DNA of 64,000 bases from Sphingomonas panni (GTDB lineage: Bacteria; Pseudomonadota; Alphaproteobacteria; Sphingomonadales; Sphingomonadaceae), in assembly GCF_022664435.1 (NCBI RefSeq), contig NZ_JAKREU010000009.1, positions 62,001-126,000 on the forward strand, written 5' to 3'. The first letter of the stretch is position 1; the number at the start of each line of letters is the position of its first letter. Below, one piece after another: positions 21,176 through 30,718 of the stretch. The notes below the pieces were generated by a model. That model did not search any database and was not told the origin of the DNA. It saw only the letters and a list, made by a program, of their open reading frames with translations. The position numbers were made by a program, and so were the translations under genes.

Positions 21176-21258
21176 CGTCACCCCAGCGCAGGCCGGGGTC
21201 TCCCCGTGATAACGCGCCGCAGGAGCCGCGAGAGACCCCAGCCTGCGCTGGGGTGACG
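21176..21258. repeat. Inverted-repeat cassette, family B
   Basis: CGTCACCCCAGCGCAGGCCG and the opposed arm ending GCTGGGGTGACG lie between the convergent phytase and DedA genes. Near-identical copies occur at 21956, 30508, 59579 and 61975. Confidence 0.85.
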
Positions 21259-21274
21259 TTTCATTTGAGGAGGA

Positions 21275-21880
21275 TCACCGCTGCGCGCGGGGCTTCCAGG
21301 TGAGGACGCGGTAGATATAGCCGATCACGATCGCCGCCGACATGGCGATGGCGACCGGCCCGACATAATGGTCGAGCTGTTCGAAATTCGACCCCAGCCA
21401 CAGTCCGGCATAGGCCAGCACCGCGTTCCACACGATGCTGCCGGTGAAGGTGGCGAGGAAGAAGCGCCAGCGCGGCATACAGGCCATGCCGGCGGGCAGC
21501 GAGATCATCGTGCGGAACGTCGGCATGAAGCGGAAGATGAAGACCGTCTTGCCGCCATGTTTGCGGAAGAAGCGGTGCAGCTTTTCCACATCCTCCCACT
21601 CGACCGTCAGCCACCGGCCCCAGCGGTCGACGAACGGCTTCAACCCCTGATAGCCGAAGCGCCGCCCGATCGCGTACCAGAAATAATTGCCGGCGGTGGT
21701 CCCGGCCGTGCCCCACAGCAGCAGCGGCACCATCGCCATGTCGCCGCGCGCCACCGCCATGCCGCCCAGCCCCATGATGACCTCCGACGGGATCGGCGGC
21801 ACGACATTTTCCAGCGCCATCAGCAGGAAGATGCCGAGATAGCCGCCGCGCGCGATCGCATCGAGGATGAAGGTCGTCAT
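21275..21880 (-). CDS. DedA-family inner-membrane protein
   Basis: The 201-aa protein starts MTTFILDAIARGGYLGIFLLMALENVVPPIPSEVIMGLGG. It contains GTAGTTAGNYFWYAIGRRFG and FRKHGGKTVFIFRFMPTFRTMISLPAGM, the hallmarks of the DedA (SNARE-associated, VTT) family, whose members act in lipid-carrier or phospholipid transport and membrane homeostasis. Several membrane segments are evident. The start at 21880 is chosen from family alignment, since no ribosome site is clear and the upstream extension is not hydrophobic. Confidence 0.88.
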   Translation of the reverse strand: MTTFILDAIARGGYLGIFLLMALENVVPPIPSEVIMGLGGMAVARGDMAMVPLLLWGTAGTTAGNYFWYAIGRRFGYQGLKPFVDRWGRWLTVEWEDVEKLHRFFRKHGGKTVFIFRFMPTFRTMISLPAGMACMPRWRFFLATFTGSIVWNAVLAYAGLWLGSNFEQLDHYVGPVAIAMSAAIVIGYIYRVLTWKPRAQR

Positions 21881-21955
21881 GGGGGTTCCGAACGTGCGGG
21901 GCGGGGTTTCGTGCCGTGAAAGGCTGGGCACCGCGTCGCCCCGACCCGCCACGGG

Positions 21956-22038
21956 CGTCACCCCAGCGCAGGCTGGGGTCTCCCCGTGATAGCGCGGGGC
22001 AGGAGCCGCGAGAGACCCCAGCCTGCGCTGGGGTGACG
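21956..22038. repeat. Inverted-repeat cassette, family B
   Basis: This is almost the same sequence as the cassette at 21176, including the inner GAGCCGCGAGAGACCCCAGC. It lies between the gshB end and the DedA start. Confidence 0.85.
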
Positions 22039-22060
22039 CTTTTAGTGAATGGGCGGGCGG

Positions 22061-23014
22061 TTACTTCGCCGCCACCCGTGCCTCGATCGCGTCCCAGATC
22101 ATGCCGGCGACGTCGGTCCCGTCGAACTTCTCGATCGCGACGATGCCGGTGGGCGAGGTGACGTTGATCTCGGTCAGCCATTCGCCGCCGATCACGTCGA
22201 TCCCGACGAAGATCAGCCCGCGCCGCTTCAGCTCCGGGCCGAGTTCGGTGCAGATTTCGCGTTCCCTGTCCGTCAGCTCGGTTTTGGCTGCGGTGCCGCC
22301 GACCGCCAGGTTCGACCGGATTTCGCCCGCCCCCGGCAGGCGGTTGACCGCGCCCGCGACCTCGCCATCGACCAGCACGATGCGCTTGTCGCCCTTTGCC
22401 ACGGCGGGCAGGAACGCCTGCACCATATGCGGCTCGCGGTACGCGGTGTTGAACACTTCGATCAGCGAGGACAGGTTCTGCGCATCGGCATCGATCTTGA
22501 AGATCGCCTTGCCGCCATTGCCGTGCAGCGGCTTGACCACGATCGAGCCGTGTTCGTTGAGGAACTTGCGCGCTTCCTCGACCGAGCGGGTGATGAGGGT
22601 AGGCGGCATGAAGTGCTGATAGTCGAGCACGAACAGCTTTTCAGGCGCATTGCGCACCGATGCCGGATCGTTGACCACCAGCGTCCGGTCGCTGATCCGC
22701 TCCAGCAGATGCGTCGCGGTGATATAACCGAGGTCGAACGGCGGGTCCTGCCGCATCAGCACGACATCGGCCTGCACGCCGAGATCAAGGCTGGCGGGAT
22801 CGCCGAACGCGAAATGGTCGCCGACGACGCGCTGCACCGTCACCGGGCGGGCCTCCGTCCACACCCGGTCGCCCGACTGGTTGAGGTCCTCGGGCGCGTA
22901 ATGGAACAGCCGGTGCCCTCGCGCCTGCGCCGACAGCATCAGCGCGAAGGTGGAATCGCCCGCAATGTTGATGCCGGCAAGGGGGTCCATCTGGACGGCG
23001 ACGGTCAGCGACAT
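22061..23014 (-). CDS. gshB: Glutathione synthetase
   Basis: GshB joins gamma-glutamylcysteine and glycine using ATP, the second step of glutathione synthesis. The 317-aa product has the ATP-grasp features MDPLAGINIAGDSTFALML, MRQDPPFDLGYITATHLLE, VVKPLHGNGGKAIFKI, and LIFVGIDVIGGEWLTEINVTSPTG with the metal-binding Glu and Asn. GGAG eight bases before ATG supports the start. The length fits the family. Glutathione made here would also serve the formaldehyde pathway enzyme encoded at 44286. Confidence 0.95.
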   Translation of the reverse strand: MSLTVAVQMDPLAGINIAGDSTFALMLSAQARGHRLFHYAPEDLNQSGDRVWTEARPVTVQRVVGDHFAFGDPASLDLGVQADVVLMRQDPPFDLGYITATHLLERISDRTLVVNDPASVRNAPEKLFVLDYQHFMPPTLITRSVEEARKFLNEHGSIVVKPLHGNGGKAIFKIDADAQNLSSLIEVFNTAYREPHMVQAFLPAVAKGDKRIVLVDGEVAGAVNRLPGAGEIRSNLAVGGTAAKTELTDREREICTELGPELKRRGLIFVGIDVIGGEWLTEINVTSPTGIVAIEKFDGTDVAGMIWDAIEARVAAK

Positions 23015-23091
23015 GGGGCAAACTCCGGTTGGTTGCCGCTCAGGTAGGAGGCTGGCGGGGGAAAGTCACGGGTGAGCGAGAAAGGCCGGTC

Positions 23092-24066
23092 CTACCGCAG
23101 CGGCTTGCCCGAATCCTTCCACCGGTCGAGGACCTGCGATTCCGGCGGCAGCGTGTCCTTCGACTCGGCCGCCGGGGTCGCGCTGGCGACCGGCGTCGGC
23201 GGCGCGACGAATGTCGGCGGGACCAGCGGCACGGTCGGGACCGGCACCGCCTCCAGCGTCGGCGGCGGGGGCAGGGGACGCAGTGGCCCCGGCATCGGCT
23301 CCATGCCGATATAGCGGTCGCGGAAGGCGGCGGGGGTGCCCCACCACCCCTTCCAACGGTGAAAGAAATGCGCGCCGAACACGCCGGTCATCACCAGCGC
23401 GCGGTTCCACGACGGGGTGACGGCATAGGTGTGGTAATGCGTCGCCAGCCCGACGGGGGCGAACACGTCGCCCGACAGCGCGCGGGCGGCGACCCGGCGG
23501 GAGCGCAGCCAGACCGAAGGCACCGGCACCCGCGCCATCGCCCCGTCGCACGCAAAGCTGAACTGGCACACCGGCCGGTCCGACCCCTGGAACACCACGC
23601 CGCACACCGTCGCGGGAAAGGCGGGATGGCGCACGCGGTTCAGCACGACCTGCGCCACCGCCCGCTGTCCGTCATCAGGTTCGTTGCCGGCTTCGTAATA
23701 GATGGCGGTGGTCAGACATTGCAGCGCCCGCGCCCGGTCGAGCTGGCTGCCGCGCAGGACGAACGGCCGCGCCGGCTGGATCGAGGCGTCGCCGATCGCG
23801 TCGGCATCGGCATGCGCGGGAAGTGCCGGCAGGGGGGCGGTGCCGGTTTCCCCCCGTCGCACAGGCGCGTCGAGCAGCAGTTGCGCCGCGCCGGGAAAAT
23901 GGTCGTCCGCTTCATATCCGGTGACGACCGGCGGGGGCGGGGCGGGGGTATCGCGATGCTCGCGCGCAGCGATCCCCGCCCGCACGGCGATCGCCCCACC
24001 GACGATCAGCAGGACGCTGCCGATGACCTTGCGCGCACGCCGCGACAGGGGGGGAAGGGCCGCCAT
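23092..24066 (-). CDS. SleB-like cell-wall hydrolase
   Basis: The N-terminus has one membrane segment (around residues 14-32). The C-terminal half carries the cell-wall hydrolase domain of the SleB family: CLTTAIYYEAGNEPDDGQRAVAQVVLNRVRHPAFPATVCGVVFQ, FSFACDG, and GLATHYHT, with the conserved Glu of YYEAGNE as likely catalytic residue. It probably cleaves peptidoglycan in the periplasm, as a lytic transglycosylase or amidase; which bond is not certain. The Pro-rich tail after the domain has no known motif. The length is 324 aa. Confidence 0.85.
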   Translation of the reverse strand: MAALPPLSRRARKVIGSVLLIVGGAIAVRAGIAAREHRDTPAPPPPVVTGYEADDHFPGAAQLLLDAPVRRGETGTAPLPALPAHADADAIGDASIQPARPFVLRGSQLDRARALQCLTTAIYYEAGNEPDDGQRAVAQVVLNRVRHPAFPATVCGVVFQGSDRPVCQFSFACDGAMARVPVPSVWLRSRRVAARALSGDVFAPVGLATHYHTYAVTPSWNRALVMTGVFGAHFFHRWKGWWGTPAAFRDRYIGMEPMPGPLRPLPPPPTLEAVPVPTVPLVPPTFVAPPTPVASATPAAESKDTLPPESQVLDRWKDSGKPLR

Positions 24067-24185
24067 CGGGGGTGGCTGTAGCGGGAAATGGTTTGGAAAG
24101 TCGCAAGATTATCGGGGGCTTTCCCCCATCACCGCGGATAAAACCGTGCCCTTCGCGAAGTTCCGTAGCCTGCCACAGATACGCC

Positions 24186-24270
24186 GTACCCCCGCGCAGG
24201 CGGGGGTCCAGAGCCAAGCAAAACACCGGCTCGTGCCTGGAACCCTGGACCCCCGCCTGCGCGGGGGTAC
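24186..24270. repeat. Inverted-repeat cassette, family D
   Basis: GTACCCCCGCGCAGGCGGGG and the opposed arm ending GCGGGGGTAC flank about 35 bp between the M16 peptidase end and the hydrolase start. Confidence 0.8.
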
Positions 24271-24340
24271 GCGATACGCCAAAAAATCAATACTTCTGAA
24301 CAAGCATCGGTTCATGTCCGGGACGACGACACGACAGCGC

Positions 24341-27187
24341 TTACTTCACCCCCAGATCGGCGCGACTCAGGTCCACCGATGCCGCCGGGATCACGACCAG
24401 TTGCGGATAGGCGGCGCGGAGCGGTTCGACGAACTGCTTCGCGTCGCCGACCACGACGATGCTCGCCGCCTTCGGGTCCATGACCTGTGCCGCCGCCTGC
24501 TGCACCGCCGCCGGACCGACCGCTTCGATCGAGGGGAGGAAGGTCGCGATGCGTGCCAGCGGTACGCCGTCCGACACATAGGTGACGATCGTGCCCGCGA
24601 TGCCGCTGGTCCGTTCGATGGTGCGGCCGAAATTGCCGGTCAGCACCGCCTTGCGCGTCGCCAGTTCGGCCTCGGGGGCGGGTTCGGTGCCCAGCCGACG
24701 CAGTTCGTCGGTGATGATCTTCACCACTTCGGGTGCGGACGGGTTCTTGGTCTGGGTCGACGCACTCACCGCCCCGCCCTTCGCCCGCGCGTCCAGTTCG
24801 GAACGCGCGCCATAGGCGAGGCCGCGCTTGATGCGGATTTCCTGGTTGAGGCGTGAGGAGAAGCCGACGCCGAGCGTCGCATTGGCGACGGCGGCGGGGA
24901 AATACGCCGCGTCGCTGCGCGCGATGCCCGGCCGCGCGACGACGACGCCCGCCTGTCCGGCACCGGGCATGTCGACGACGATCACGCGGGGGGCGGGGGT
25001 GGCGACCTGCGGAGCCGGCGCGGGCGTCGCGCCCGGCTGGCCGCGCCAGTCGCCGAACAGCTGCGTCGCCAGTGCCATCCCGGCGTCGGGCGTGATGTCG
25101 CCGACCAGCACCAGCGTCGCCTTTTCCGGCTGCCATGCGCGGGCATAGGCGCTGGTGATATCGGCGCGGGTGATCGCCTTCAGCGTGGTCGGCGTACCGC
25201 TGGCCGGGTGGCCGTACGGCGCACCGCCGAACACCGCGCGGTCGGCGACGAGGCCCGACAATTGCCCCGGATCGGTCAGTGCGACGCTGACGCCGTCGAT
25301 CGTCCGCGTGCGCAGCCGGTCGATCTCCTCCTGCGCGAAGGCCGGATTGCGCGCGACATCGGCGAGGATGCCGAGCGCCGGCGCGACCTGACCCGACCCG
25401 ACGGTCAGCGTGACGTTCTGCGAATCCCATCCGGCACCGCTGCCGATGCTGCCGCCCAGCGATTCGACCGCGCGGGCGATCTCGGTCGCCGAGCGGGTCT
25501 TGGTCCCCTGTGTCAGCAGCCCGGCGGTCAGTTCACCCACGCCGGCGCGATCGTCGGGATCGGCCGCCGCCCCGCCGCCGGCGACCAGCGCGGCGGTCAC
25601 GACCGGCAGCCCGCGCTTTTCGACCAGCACGACGCGCATCCCGTTGGGCAGGCGGCGTTCGACCGGCACCGGGATCGCGACCTGCACCGGCGCGCTGGGC
25701 GCGGGCGGCAAGACGCGCTGGCCTTCTGCGGCGGGCGTGTGGATCGCGATGCCCGGCGGCACGGCCAGCGGCGCGGTGACGACGCTGTCGGCGATCGCAA
25801 TCGCATCGCTCGCTGCGTTCGCCGGCTTGGCCGTGTCGGGCAGGTAGCGGATCGTGGCGGCGCGGTTGGCGGCAAGCCAGCTCCGGGCGACGCGCTGCAC
25901 ATCGGCGGCGGTCACGCGGCCGATCGCCGCCAGCGCCTTGTCGGCGGCCTTCGGATCGCGCTCGACGATGACGCCCTGCGCCAGTGCGGACGCTTTCCCT
26001 TCCGCCGTTTCGCGCGACAGCAGCTCGGCGGTCGTGATCTCGTTCTTCGCTTCGGCCAGTTCGGCGGCGGTGGGCGGGGTGGCGATGATGCGCGCGACCT
26101 CCCGCTCCAGCGCCGCTTCGCCGTCCGCGACCGACTTGCCGCCCGCAAGGATCGCATAGAGCGACAGCGTGCCCGGACCCTGCTTCGCATCGACCTGTAC
26201 GCCGACATCCTGCGCGATCTGGTCGCGATAGACCAGCGCCTGGTGCAGGCGCGAATTGTCGCCGCCCGACAGGATCGCGTCGAGGACCTTCAACGCCGCC
26301 TGATCGGGATGATTGGCCGGCGGCAGCGGATAGCTGATGAGGATCGCGGGCAGCGGCGTGTTCGCCTCGTACACCGTCTTCGTCACCGGCTGCTGGCGGA
26401 CCGGTTCGTCGACGGTCACACGCGGGATCGGGCGATTGGGCTTCGCGATGGGCGCGAAATACTGGTCGACCCAGCGGTTCAGCTGCGCGGGATCGAAATT
26501 GCCCGCGACGACCAGCACCGCATTGTCGGGCCGGTAATAGGTCGCATGGAAGGCGCGGATGTCGTCGATCGTCGCCGCATCCAGATCGGCGATCGATCCT
26601 ATGCCCGGCCGCGCATAGGGGTGGCGGCTATACGACACCATCGGCGCATAGAGGCCGAACAGCTTGCCATAAGGCTGGGCAAGGATGCGGCTGCGCAGTT
26701 CCTCCTTCACCACTTCGCGTTCCGACGCGAAGGTCTTCGGATCGACGACCAGCGTCGCCATCCGGTCGGCCTCGGCGAACAGCAGCCGCTGCAGGTGGTT
26801 GGCGGGCACCACCTCGTAATAATTGGTATAGTCGTCGGCGGTCGACGCGTTGTTGTACCCGCCGACATCCTCGGTCAGCCGGTCGAGCTGTTCGGGCACG
26901 AGGTTCCGCGTCGCCTTGAACATCAGATGTTCGAACATGTGCGCGAAGCCCGACCGCCCGGCAGGGTCGTCCTTCGACCCGACATCGTACCATACCTGCA
27001 CCGACACGTTCGCGCTCGACGTGTCGCGAATGGCATAGACGCGCAGGCCGTTGGCGAGGGTGCGTTCGGTGTAGGCGATCGGCGGAACGGTCGCGCTGGC
27101 GGCGGGGGGCGTCGGGGCGGGGCGCTGCTGTGCGTATGCAGGGGTCAGCAGGGCGGTCGAGATCAGCAGCGCGAGGCCGAAACGCAT
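24341..27187 (-). CDS. M16-family zinc metallopeptidase, two-domain
   Basis: The 948-aa product has a signal peptide ending PAYAQ and an active N-terminal M16 domain. Its inverted zinc motif HMFEH (in GRSGFAHMFEHLMFK) and downstream Glu in SEREVVKEELRSR are intact. The second M16 domain (after about residue 480, RLPNGMRVVLVEKRGLPVVTAALVAGGG) lacks HxxEH, which is normal for the structural half. It likely degrades peptides in the periplasm. ATG 27187 is preferred to GTG 27196 because GGAGAG lies eight bases before it. Confidence 0.9.
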   Translation of the reverse strand: MRFGLALLISTALLTPAYAQQRPAPTPPAASATVPPIAYTERTLANGLRVYAIRDTSSANVSVQVWYDVGSKDDPAGRSGFAHMFEHLMFKATRNLVPEQLDRLTEDVGGYNNASTADDYTNYYEVVPANHLQRLLFAEADRMATLVVDPKTFASEREVVKEELRSRILAQPYGKLFGLYAPMVSYSRHPYARPGIGSIADLDAATIDDIRAFHATYYRPDNAVLVVAGNFDPAQLNRWVDQYFAPIAKPNRPIPRVTVDEPVRQQPVTKTVYEANTPLPAILISYPLPPANHPDQAALKVLDAILSGGDNSRLHQALVYRDQIAQDVGVQVDAKQGPGTLSLYAILAGGKSVADGEAALEREVARIIATPPTAAELAEAKNEITTAELLSRETAEGKASALAQGVIVERDPKAADKALAAIGRVTAADVQRVARSWLAANRAATIRYLPDTAKPANAASDAIAIADSVVTAPLAVPPGIAIHTPAAEGQRVLPPAPSAPVQVAIPVPVERRLPNGMRVVLVEKRGLPVVTAALVAGGGAAADPDDRAGVGELTAGLLTQGTKTRSATEIARAVESLGGSIGSGAGWDSQNVTLTVGSGQVAPALGILADVARNPAFAQEEIDRLRTRTIDGVSVALTDPGQLSGLVADRAVFGGAPYGHPASGTPTTLKAITRADITSAYARAWQPEKATLVLVGDITPDAGMALATQLFGDWRGQPGATPAPAPQVATPAPRVIVVDMPGAGQAGVVVARPGIARSDAAYFPAAVANATLGVGFSSRLNQEIRIKRGLAYGARSELDARAKGGAVSASTQTKNPSAPEVVKIITDELRRLGTEPAPEAELATRKAVLTGNFGRTIERTSGIAGTIVTYVSDGVPLARIATFLPSIEAVGPAAVQQAAAQVMDPKAASIVVVGDAKQFVEPLRAAYPQLVVIPAASVDLSRADLGVK

Positions 27188-27290
27188 GGGGGACACTCTC
27201 CGAACGGGTGATGCGGCACGGTGTGGGCCGCATCGGGTCGGGGTGTCAACGTATCGTCGGTTACGACGTCGCGATCGAACCGAAATGCCT

Positions 27291-27386
27291 CGTCACTCCC
27301 GCGCAGGCGGGAGTCCATACACGCGGGCGTCGCCGAAAAGGCGCAACCGTCAGCGGTTATGGATTCCCGCCTTCGCGGGAATGACG
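27291..27386. repeat. Inverted-repeat cassette, family A
   Basis: CGTCACTCCCGCGCAGGCGG and the opposed arm ending GCGGGAATGACG lie between the small membrane-protein gene and the M16 gene. Confidence 0.85.
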
Positions 27387-27394
27387 AGAAGAAA

Positions 27395-27589
27395 TCAGCC
27401 CTTCTTGCGTCCAGAATTGGCGTAGAGCAAAGCGGCAGCCAGCGCGGCGGAACCGATGCCGATGCCGATCGGCACCAGCGGCCACGCCTGCCCCTTCGAC
27501 GGCTGCTTCGTATCGGCGGCGGCATCGGCGACGCGCTTCATATCCTTGGCGGCGGCGGTTACTTCGTTCAGTTCGGTCTTGTCGGTCAT
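27395..27589 (-). CDS. Small single-span membrane protein
   Basis: A 64-aa protein with a charged, Ala-rich N-terminal half (MTDKTELNEVTAAAKDMKRV) and one membrane segment (PLVPIGIGIGSAALAAALLYA) ending in a basic tail NSGRKKG. GGGAGAGG just before ATG 27589 supports this start over one at 27616. It lies between the tgt stop and a repeat on the same strand as tgt and may be co-transcribed with it. No function is recognised. Confidence 0.7.
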   Translation of the reverse strand: MTDKTELNEVTAAAKDMKRVADAAADTKQPSKGQAWPLVPIGIGIGSAALAAALLYANSGRKKG

Positions 27590-27612
27590 GATCCTCTCCC
27601 TCTTGCCGGGGT

Positions 27613-28761
27613 TCAATGCTTGGGGGCGGTGTAGCGTGCCCGGAAATCGTCGGCGAAGACGGCCAGCGTATCGTTCGCGATTGCCGCGCGCAGATCGGCC
27701 ATCAACGCCTGATAGAAATAGAGATTATGCTCGGTCATCAGCATCGCCCCCAGAATTTCGCCCGCGCGGACGAGGTGGTGGAGATAGGCGCGGCTGTGCC
27801 CCGCACATACCGGACAGGCACAGTCGGGATCGACCGGGCCAAGATCCTCGGCAAATTTGGCGTTACGGATGTTGATCGGGCCTGAACGGGTAAAGGCCTG
27901 TCCGGTGCGACCCGACCGGGTCGGCAGCACGCAGTCGAACATGTCGATGCCGCGTTCGACCGCGCCGACGATATCGTCGGGCTTGCCGACGCCCATCAGA
28001 TAGCGCGGCTTGTCGACCGGCAACTGCTGTGGCGCATAGTCCAGCACGCCGAACATCGCCTCCTGCCCCTCGCCGACCGCGAGGCCGCCGACCGCATAGC
28101 CGTCGAAACCGATATCGATCAGCGCATCGGCCGAAGCCTTGCGCAGTTTTTCGTCGAGCGCGCCCTGCTGGATCCCGAACAGCGCGGCGCGGCTGGCATG
28201 GTCCTCGCCCGAATCGAACCCGGCGCGGCTGCGGCGTGCCCAGCGCATCGAGCGTTCCATCGCGCGCGCCTGTACCTCGCGGGTCGAGGTGGTCGGGACC
28301 AGTTCGTCGAACGCCATCACGATGTCGGAGCCGAGCAATCGCTGGATTTCCATCGAGCGTTCGGGACTCATCAGGTGGCGGGTGCCGTCCAAGTGGCTCT
28401 TGAACTCGACGCCATCCTCCGACCGCTTGGTCAATTCGGACAGGCTCATCACCTGATAGCCGCCGCTGTCGGTCAGGATCGGCCGGTCCCAGCCCATGAA
28501 CTTGTGCAGGCCCCCCAGCCGCGCGACCCGCTCGGCGCTGGGGCGCAGCATCAGGTGATAGGTGTTGCCGAGCAATATGTCGGCGCCCGATGCACGAACG
28601 TCCTGCGGCTTCATCGCCTTCACGGTAGCGGCGGTGCCGACCGGCATGAAGGCGGGCGTGCGGATGTCCCCGCGCTGCATGGCGATGGTGCCGGTGCGGG
28701 CGCGGCCGGACGTGGCGGTGACGGTGAAGGCGAAACGGGGAGCCATAAGGCGAGCCGTCAT
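27613..28761 (-). CDS. tgt: tRNA-guanine(34) transglycosylase
   Basis: Tgt swaps guanine for preQ1 at the wobble position of GUN-anticodon tRNAs during queuosine synthesis. The 382-aa product shows [10 protein letters not shown] with the catalytic Asp region, [32 protein letters not shown] with the nucleophile Asp, and the zinc site [16 protein letters not shown]. The start at 28761 has GGAAGG six bases upstream and matches the family N-terminus; an open frame continues upstream but is not Tgt-like. No other queuosine gene is nearby. Confidence 0.94.
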   Translation of the reverse strand: MTARLMAPRFAFTVTATSGRARTGTIAMQRGDIRTPAFMPVGTAATVKAMKPQDVRASGADILLGNTYHLMLRPSAERVARLGGLHKFMGWDRPILTDSGGYQVMSLSELTKRSEDGVEFKSHLDGTRHLMSPERSMEIQRLLGSDIVMAFDELVPTTSTREVQARAMERSMRWARRSRAGFDSGEDHASRAALFGIQQGALDEKLRKASADALIDIGFDGYAVGGLAVGEGQEAMFGVLDYAPQQLPVDKPRYLMGVGKPDDIVGAVERGIDMFDCVLPTRSGRTGQAFTRSGPINIRNAKFAEDLGPVDPDCACPVCAGHSRAYLHHLVRAGEILGAMLMTEHNLYFYQALMADLRAAIANDTLAVFADDFRARYTAPKH

Positions 28762-28813
28762 GCCGGACCTTCCCCCCGCTGTCGACCGTTGTTGCGGTTT
28801 CACGGGAGCAAAG

Positions 28814-28978
28814 ATGATGGCCGAACCGATGAACCCCGGCGACGATGCCCTGCCCGGTACGCCCGGGACCGGCGAGGATGTGTGTCCGCGTTGTGGCGGC
28901 AGCGGTACGATCGACGGCGGCGAGTGCGCCAATTGTGGCGGCACCGGGAAGGTGATCGAAGGAATAGGTGGCGGCTGA
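28814..28978 (+). CDS. Small DnaJ-type zinc-finger protein
   Basis: This 54-aa protein carries two CxxCGGxG units, CPRCGGSG and CANCGGTG, the spacing of half a DnaJ zinc finger, able to bind one zinc ion. An acidic, Pro/Gly-rich N-terminus precedes them and a Gly-rich tail follows. GGGAG precedes tandem ATGs at 28814 and 28817. It is transcribed away from tgt from a 52-bp gap. Function is not known; similar small proteins are found alone in alphaproteobacteria. Confidence 0.7.
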   Translation: MMAEPMNPGDDALPGTPGTGEDVCPRCGGSGTIDGGECANCGGTGKVIEGIGGG

Positions 28979-28980
28979 AA

Positions 28981-29109
28981 TCCTCCCCGGCACGGGGAGG
29001 GGACCAGCCGCAGGCTGGTGGAGGGGGGTGTCCGCAAGCGCACCACCTGCGGCTCGCCCCCTCCACCACTCGCTTGCGCGAGCGGTCCCCCTCCCCGTGC
29101 CGGGGAGGA
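28981..29109. repeat. Inverted-repeat cassette, family E
   Basis: TCCTCCCCGGCACGGGGAGG at the left and CCCCGTGCCGGGGAGGA at the right flank inner arms GGTGGAGGGG/CCCCTCCACC. The same family surrounds the DUF559 gene at 49403. Confidence 0.8.
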
Positions 29110-29116
29110 GCTTGGT

Positions 29117-30436
29117 TCAGATCGCCGCCAGCGCCTGTTCGAAATCGGCGATCAGGTCGTCGGCATCCTCGACCCCGATCGAGATGCGCACGAGATTGTC
29201 GGTGATCCCCAGCGCCGCCTTGCGTGCATCGGGCACCGACAGATGCGTCATCCCCGCCGGATGGCTCGCCAGCGTTTCGGTGCCGCCGAGGCTCACCGCC
29301 AGCTTGGCGATGGTCAGCGCGTCGAGGAAGGCGAACGCCTCGCGCTCGCCGCCCTTCAGGTACAGCGAGAAGGTCGATCCGCCGCCGGTGCAGTGGCGGG
29401 CATAGATATCGGCCTGGCGTTCCATGCCCTTGGCGTCCTTCAGGAAGCCGAGATAGCCGACGCGCTCGACCTTCGGGTGGTCGCGCAGGAAGGCGCAGAC
29501 CTTTTCGGCATTCTCGCCCGCGCGGCTCATGCGCAGTTCGAGCGTCTCGAGCGAGCGCAGCAGCATCCACGCCGTGTTCGGGTCGCAGATCGTGCCGATG
29601 GTGTTGCGCATCGATCGGATGGTGTTGATGTGCGCCTTCGATCCCAGCACGCCGCCCGCGACCAGATCGCTATGCCCGCCGGCATATTTGGTCAGCGAAT
29701 AGACGACGAGGTCGGCGCCATGCTGCAACGGCTGCTGCCACAACGGCCCGAGGAAGGTGTTGTCGATCGCGATCGGCGGCTTGTCTTGCGCAGAGCCGAA
29801 CACCGCGTCGCGGGCGGCCGCGACCGCTTCGATATCGACCAGCGCGTTGGTCGGGTTGGCCGGGCTTTCGAGATAGATCAGCGGCACGCGCCCTTCCGCC
29901 TTGCGCAGCACCGCCTCGATCTCGTCCTGCGTCGCGCCGGCCGGGAAGTCGAGATAGTTGACCCCGAAGCGCCCCAGCACGCGGCCGATCAGCGTCTCGG
30001 TCGCGGCATAGAGCGGGCCGGAATGGATGATCGTGTCGCCCGGCTGGACCATTGACAGGAACAGCGTGGCGATGGCCGACATGCCGCTGGAAAAGACCAG
30101 CGCGTCCTCCGCCGCTTCCCAGACGCCGAGGCGGTCTTCGAGGATTTCCTGGTTCGGGCCGTTGAAGCGCGAATAGACGAGGCCCTCCGCGCCGCCGGGA
30201 CGCTTGCCGGTCACCCCTTCGAAATGGCGCTTGCCCGCCGCGGCGTTGGGGAAGACGTAGGTCGAGGTCGCGAAGATCGGGGGTTTCAGCGATCCTTCGG
30301 ACAGGACCGGGTCATAGCCATGGCCCATCATCAGCGTGGCGGGCTTCAGCCGGCGTCCGCCGACCGTGTCGACCGGAGGCTTGGGGCGGCGGCGCGGCGG
30401 AACGCCGGTCAGGTCGGCTTCGGTTTCGTCGGTCAC
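29117..30436 (-). CDS. Cystathionine gamma-synthase family PLP enzyme
   Basis: This 439-aa enzyme belongs to the Cys/Met metabolism PLP family. Visible are [56 protein letters not shown], the PLP-binding lysine in [12 protein letters not shown], and [17 protein letters not shown]. It could be a cystathionine gamma-synthase, a methionine gamma-lyase or a related sulfhydrylase; the sequence does not settle which. The start is GTG 30436 with AGGAGAG four bases upstream. It stands alone between repeats. Confidence 0.88.
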   Translation of the reverse strand: MTDETEADLTGVPPRRRPKPPVDTVGGRRLKPATLMMGHGYDPVLSEGSLKPPIFATSTYVFPNAAAGKRHFEGVTGKRPGGAEGLVYSRFNGPNQEILEDRLGVWEAAEDALVFSSGMSAIATLFLSMVQPGDTIIHSGPLYAATETLIGRVLGRFGVNYLDFPAGATQDEIEAVLRKAEGRVPLIYLESPANPTNALVDIEAVAAARDAVFGSAQDKPPIAIDNTFLGPLWQQPLQHGADLVVYSLTKYAGGHSDLVAGGVLGSKAHINTIRSMRNTIGTICDPNTAWMLLRSLETLELRMSRAGENAEKVCAFLRDHPKVERVGYLGFLKDAKGMERQADIYARHCTGGGSTFSLYLKGGEREAFAFLDALTIAKLAVSLGGTETLASHPAGMTHLSVPDARKAALGITDNLVRISIGVEDADDLIADFEQALAAI

Positions 30437-30507
30437 GAATCTCTCCTATTTTCGGAAGAGCCTAACGATAGTTACGAAAGAAACCAACTCGCCCGATCAC
30501 CCCAACG

Positions 30508-30590
30508 CGTCACCCCAGCGCAGGCTGGGGTCTCCCTGTGGCAGGCGCACCGCTGGAGCCGGGAAAGACCCCAGCCTTCGCTGGGGTGAC
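30508..30590. repeat. Inverted-repeat cassette, family B
   Basis: CGTCACCCCAGCGCAGGCTG and the opposed arm CTTCGCTGGGGTGAC flank about 30 bp upstream of the PLP-enzyme gene. Confidence 0.85.
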
Positions 30591-30614
30591 TCTATAGACC
30601 GGACACAGCCCACC

Positions 30615-30712
30615 CGTCATTCCGTCGAAGGCCGGAATCCATGGATGGTGTGACGTTGCGACAGGATCGCCAGCACCCGACACGATGGATGCCGGCCCGC
30701 GCCGGGATGACG
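30615..30712. repeat. Degenerate inverted-repeat cassette, family A
   Basis: CGTCATTCCGTCGAAGGCCG and an opposed arm ending GCCGGGATGACG, more diverged than other copies, end seven bases before the pgeF stop. Confidence 0.6.
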
Positions 30713-30718
30713 AAAGGG

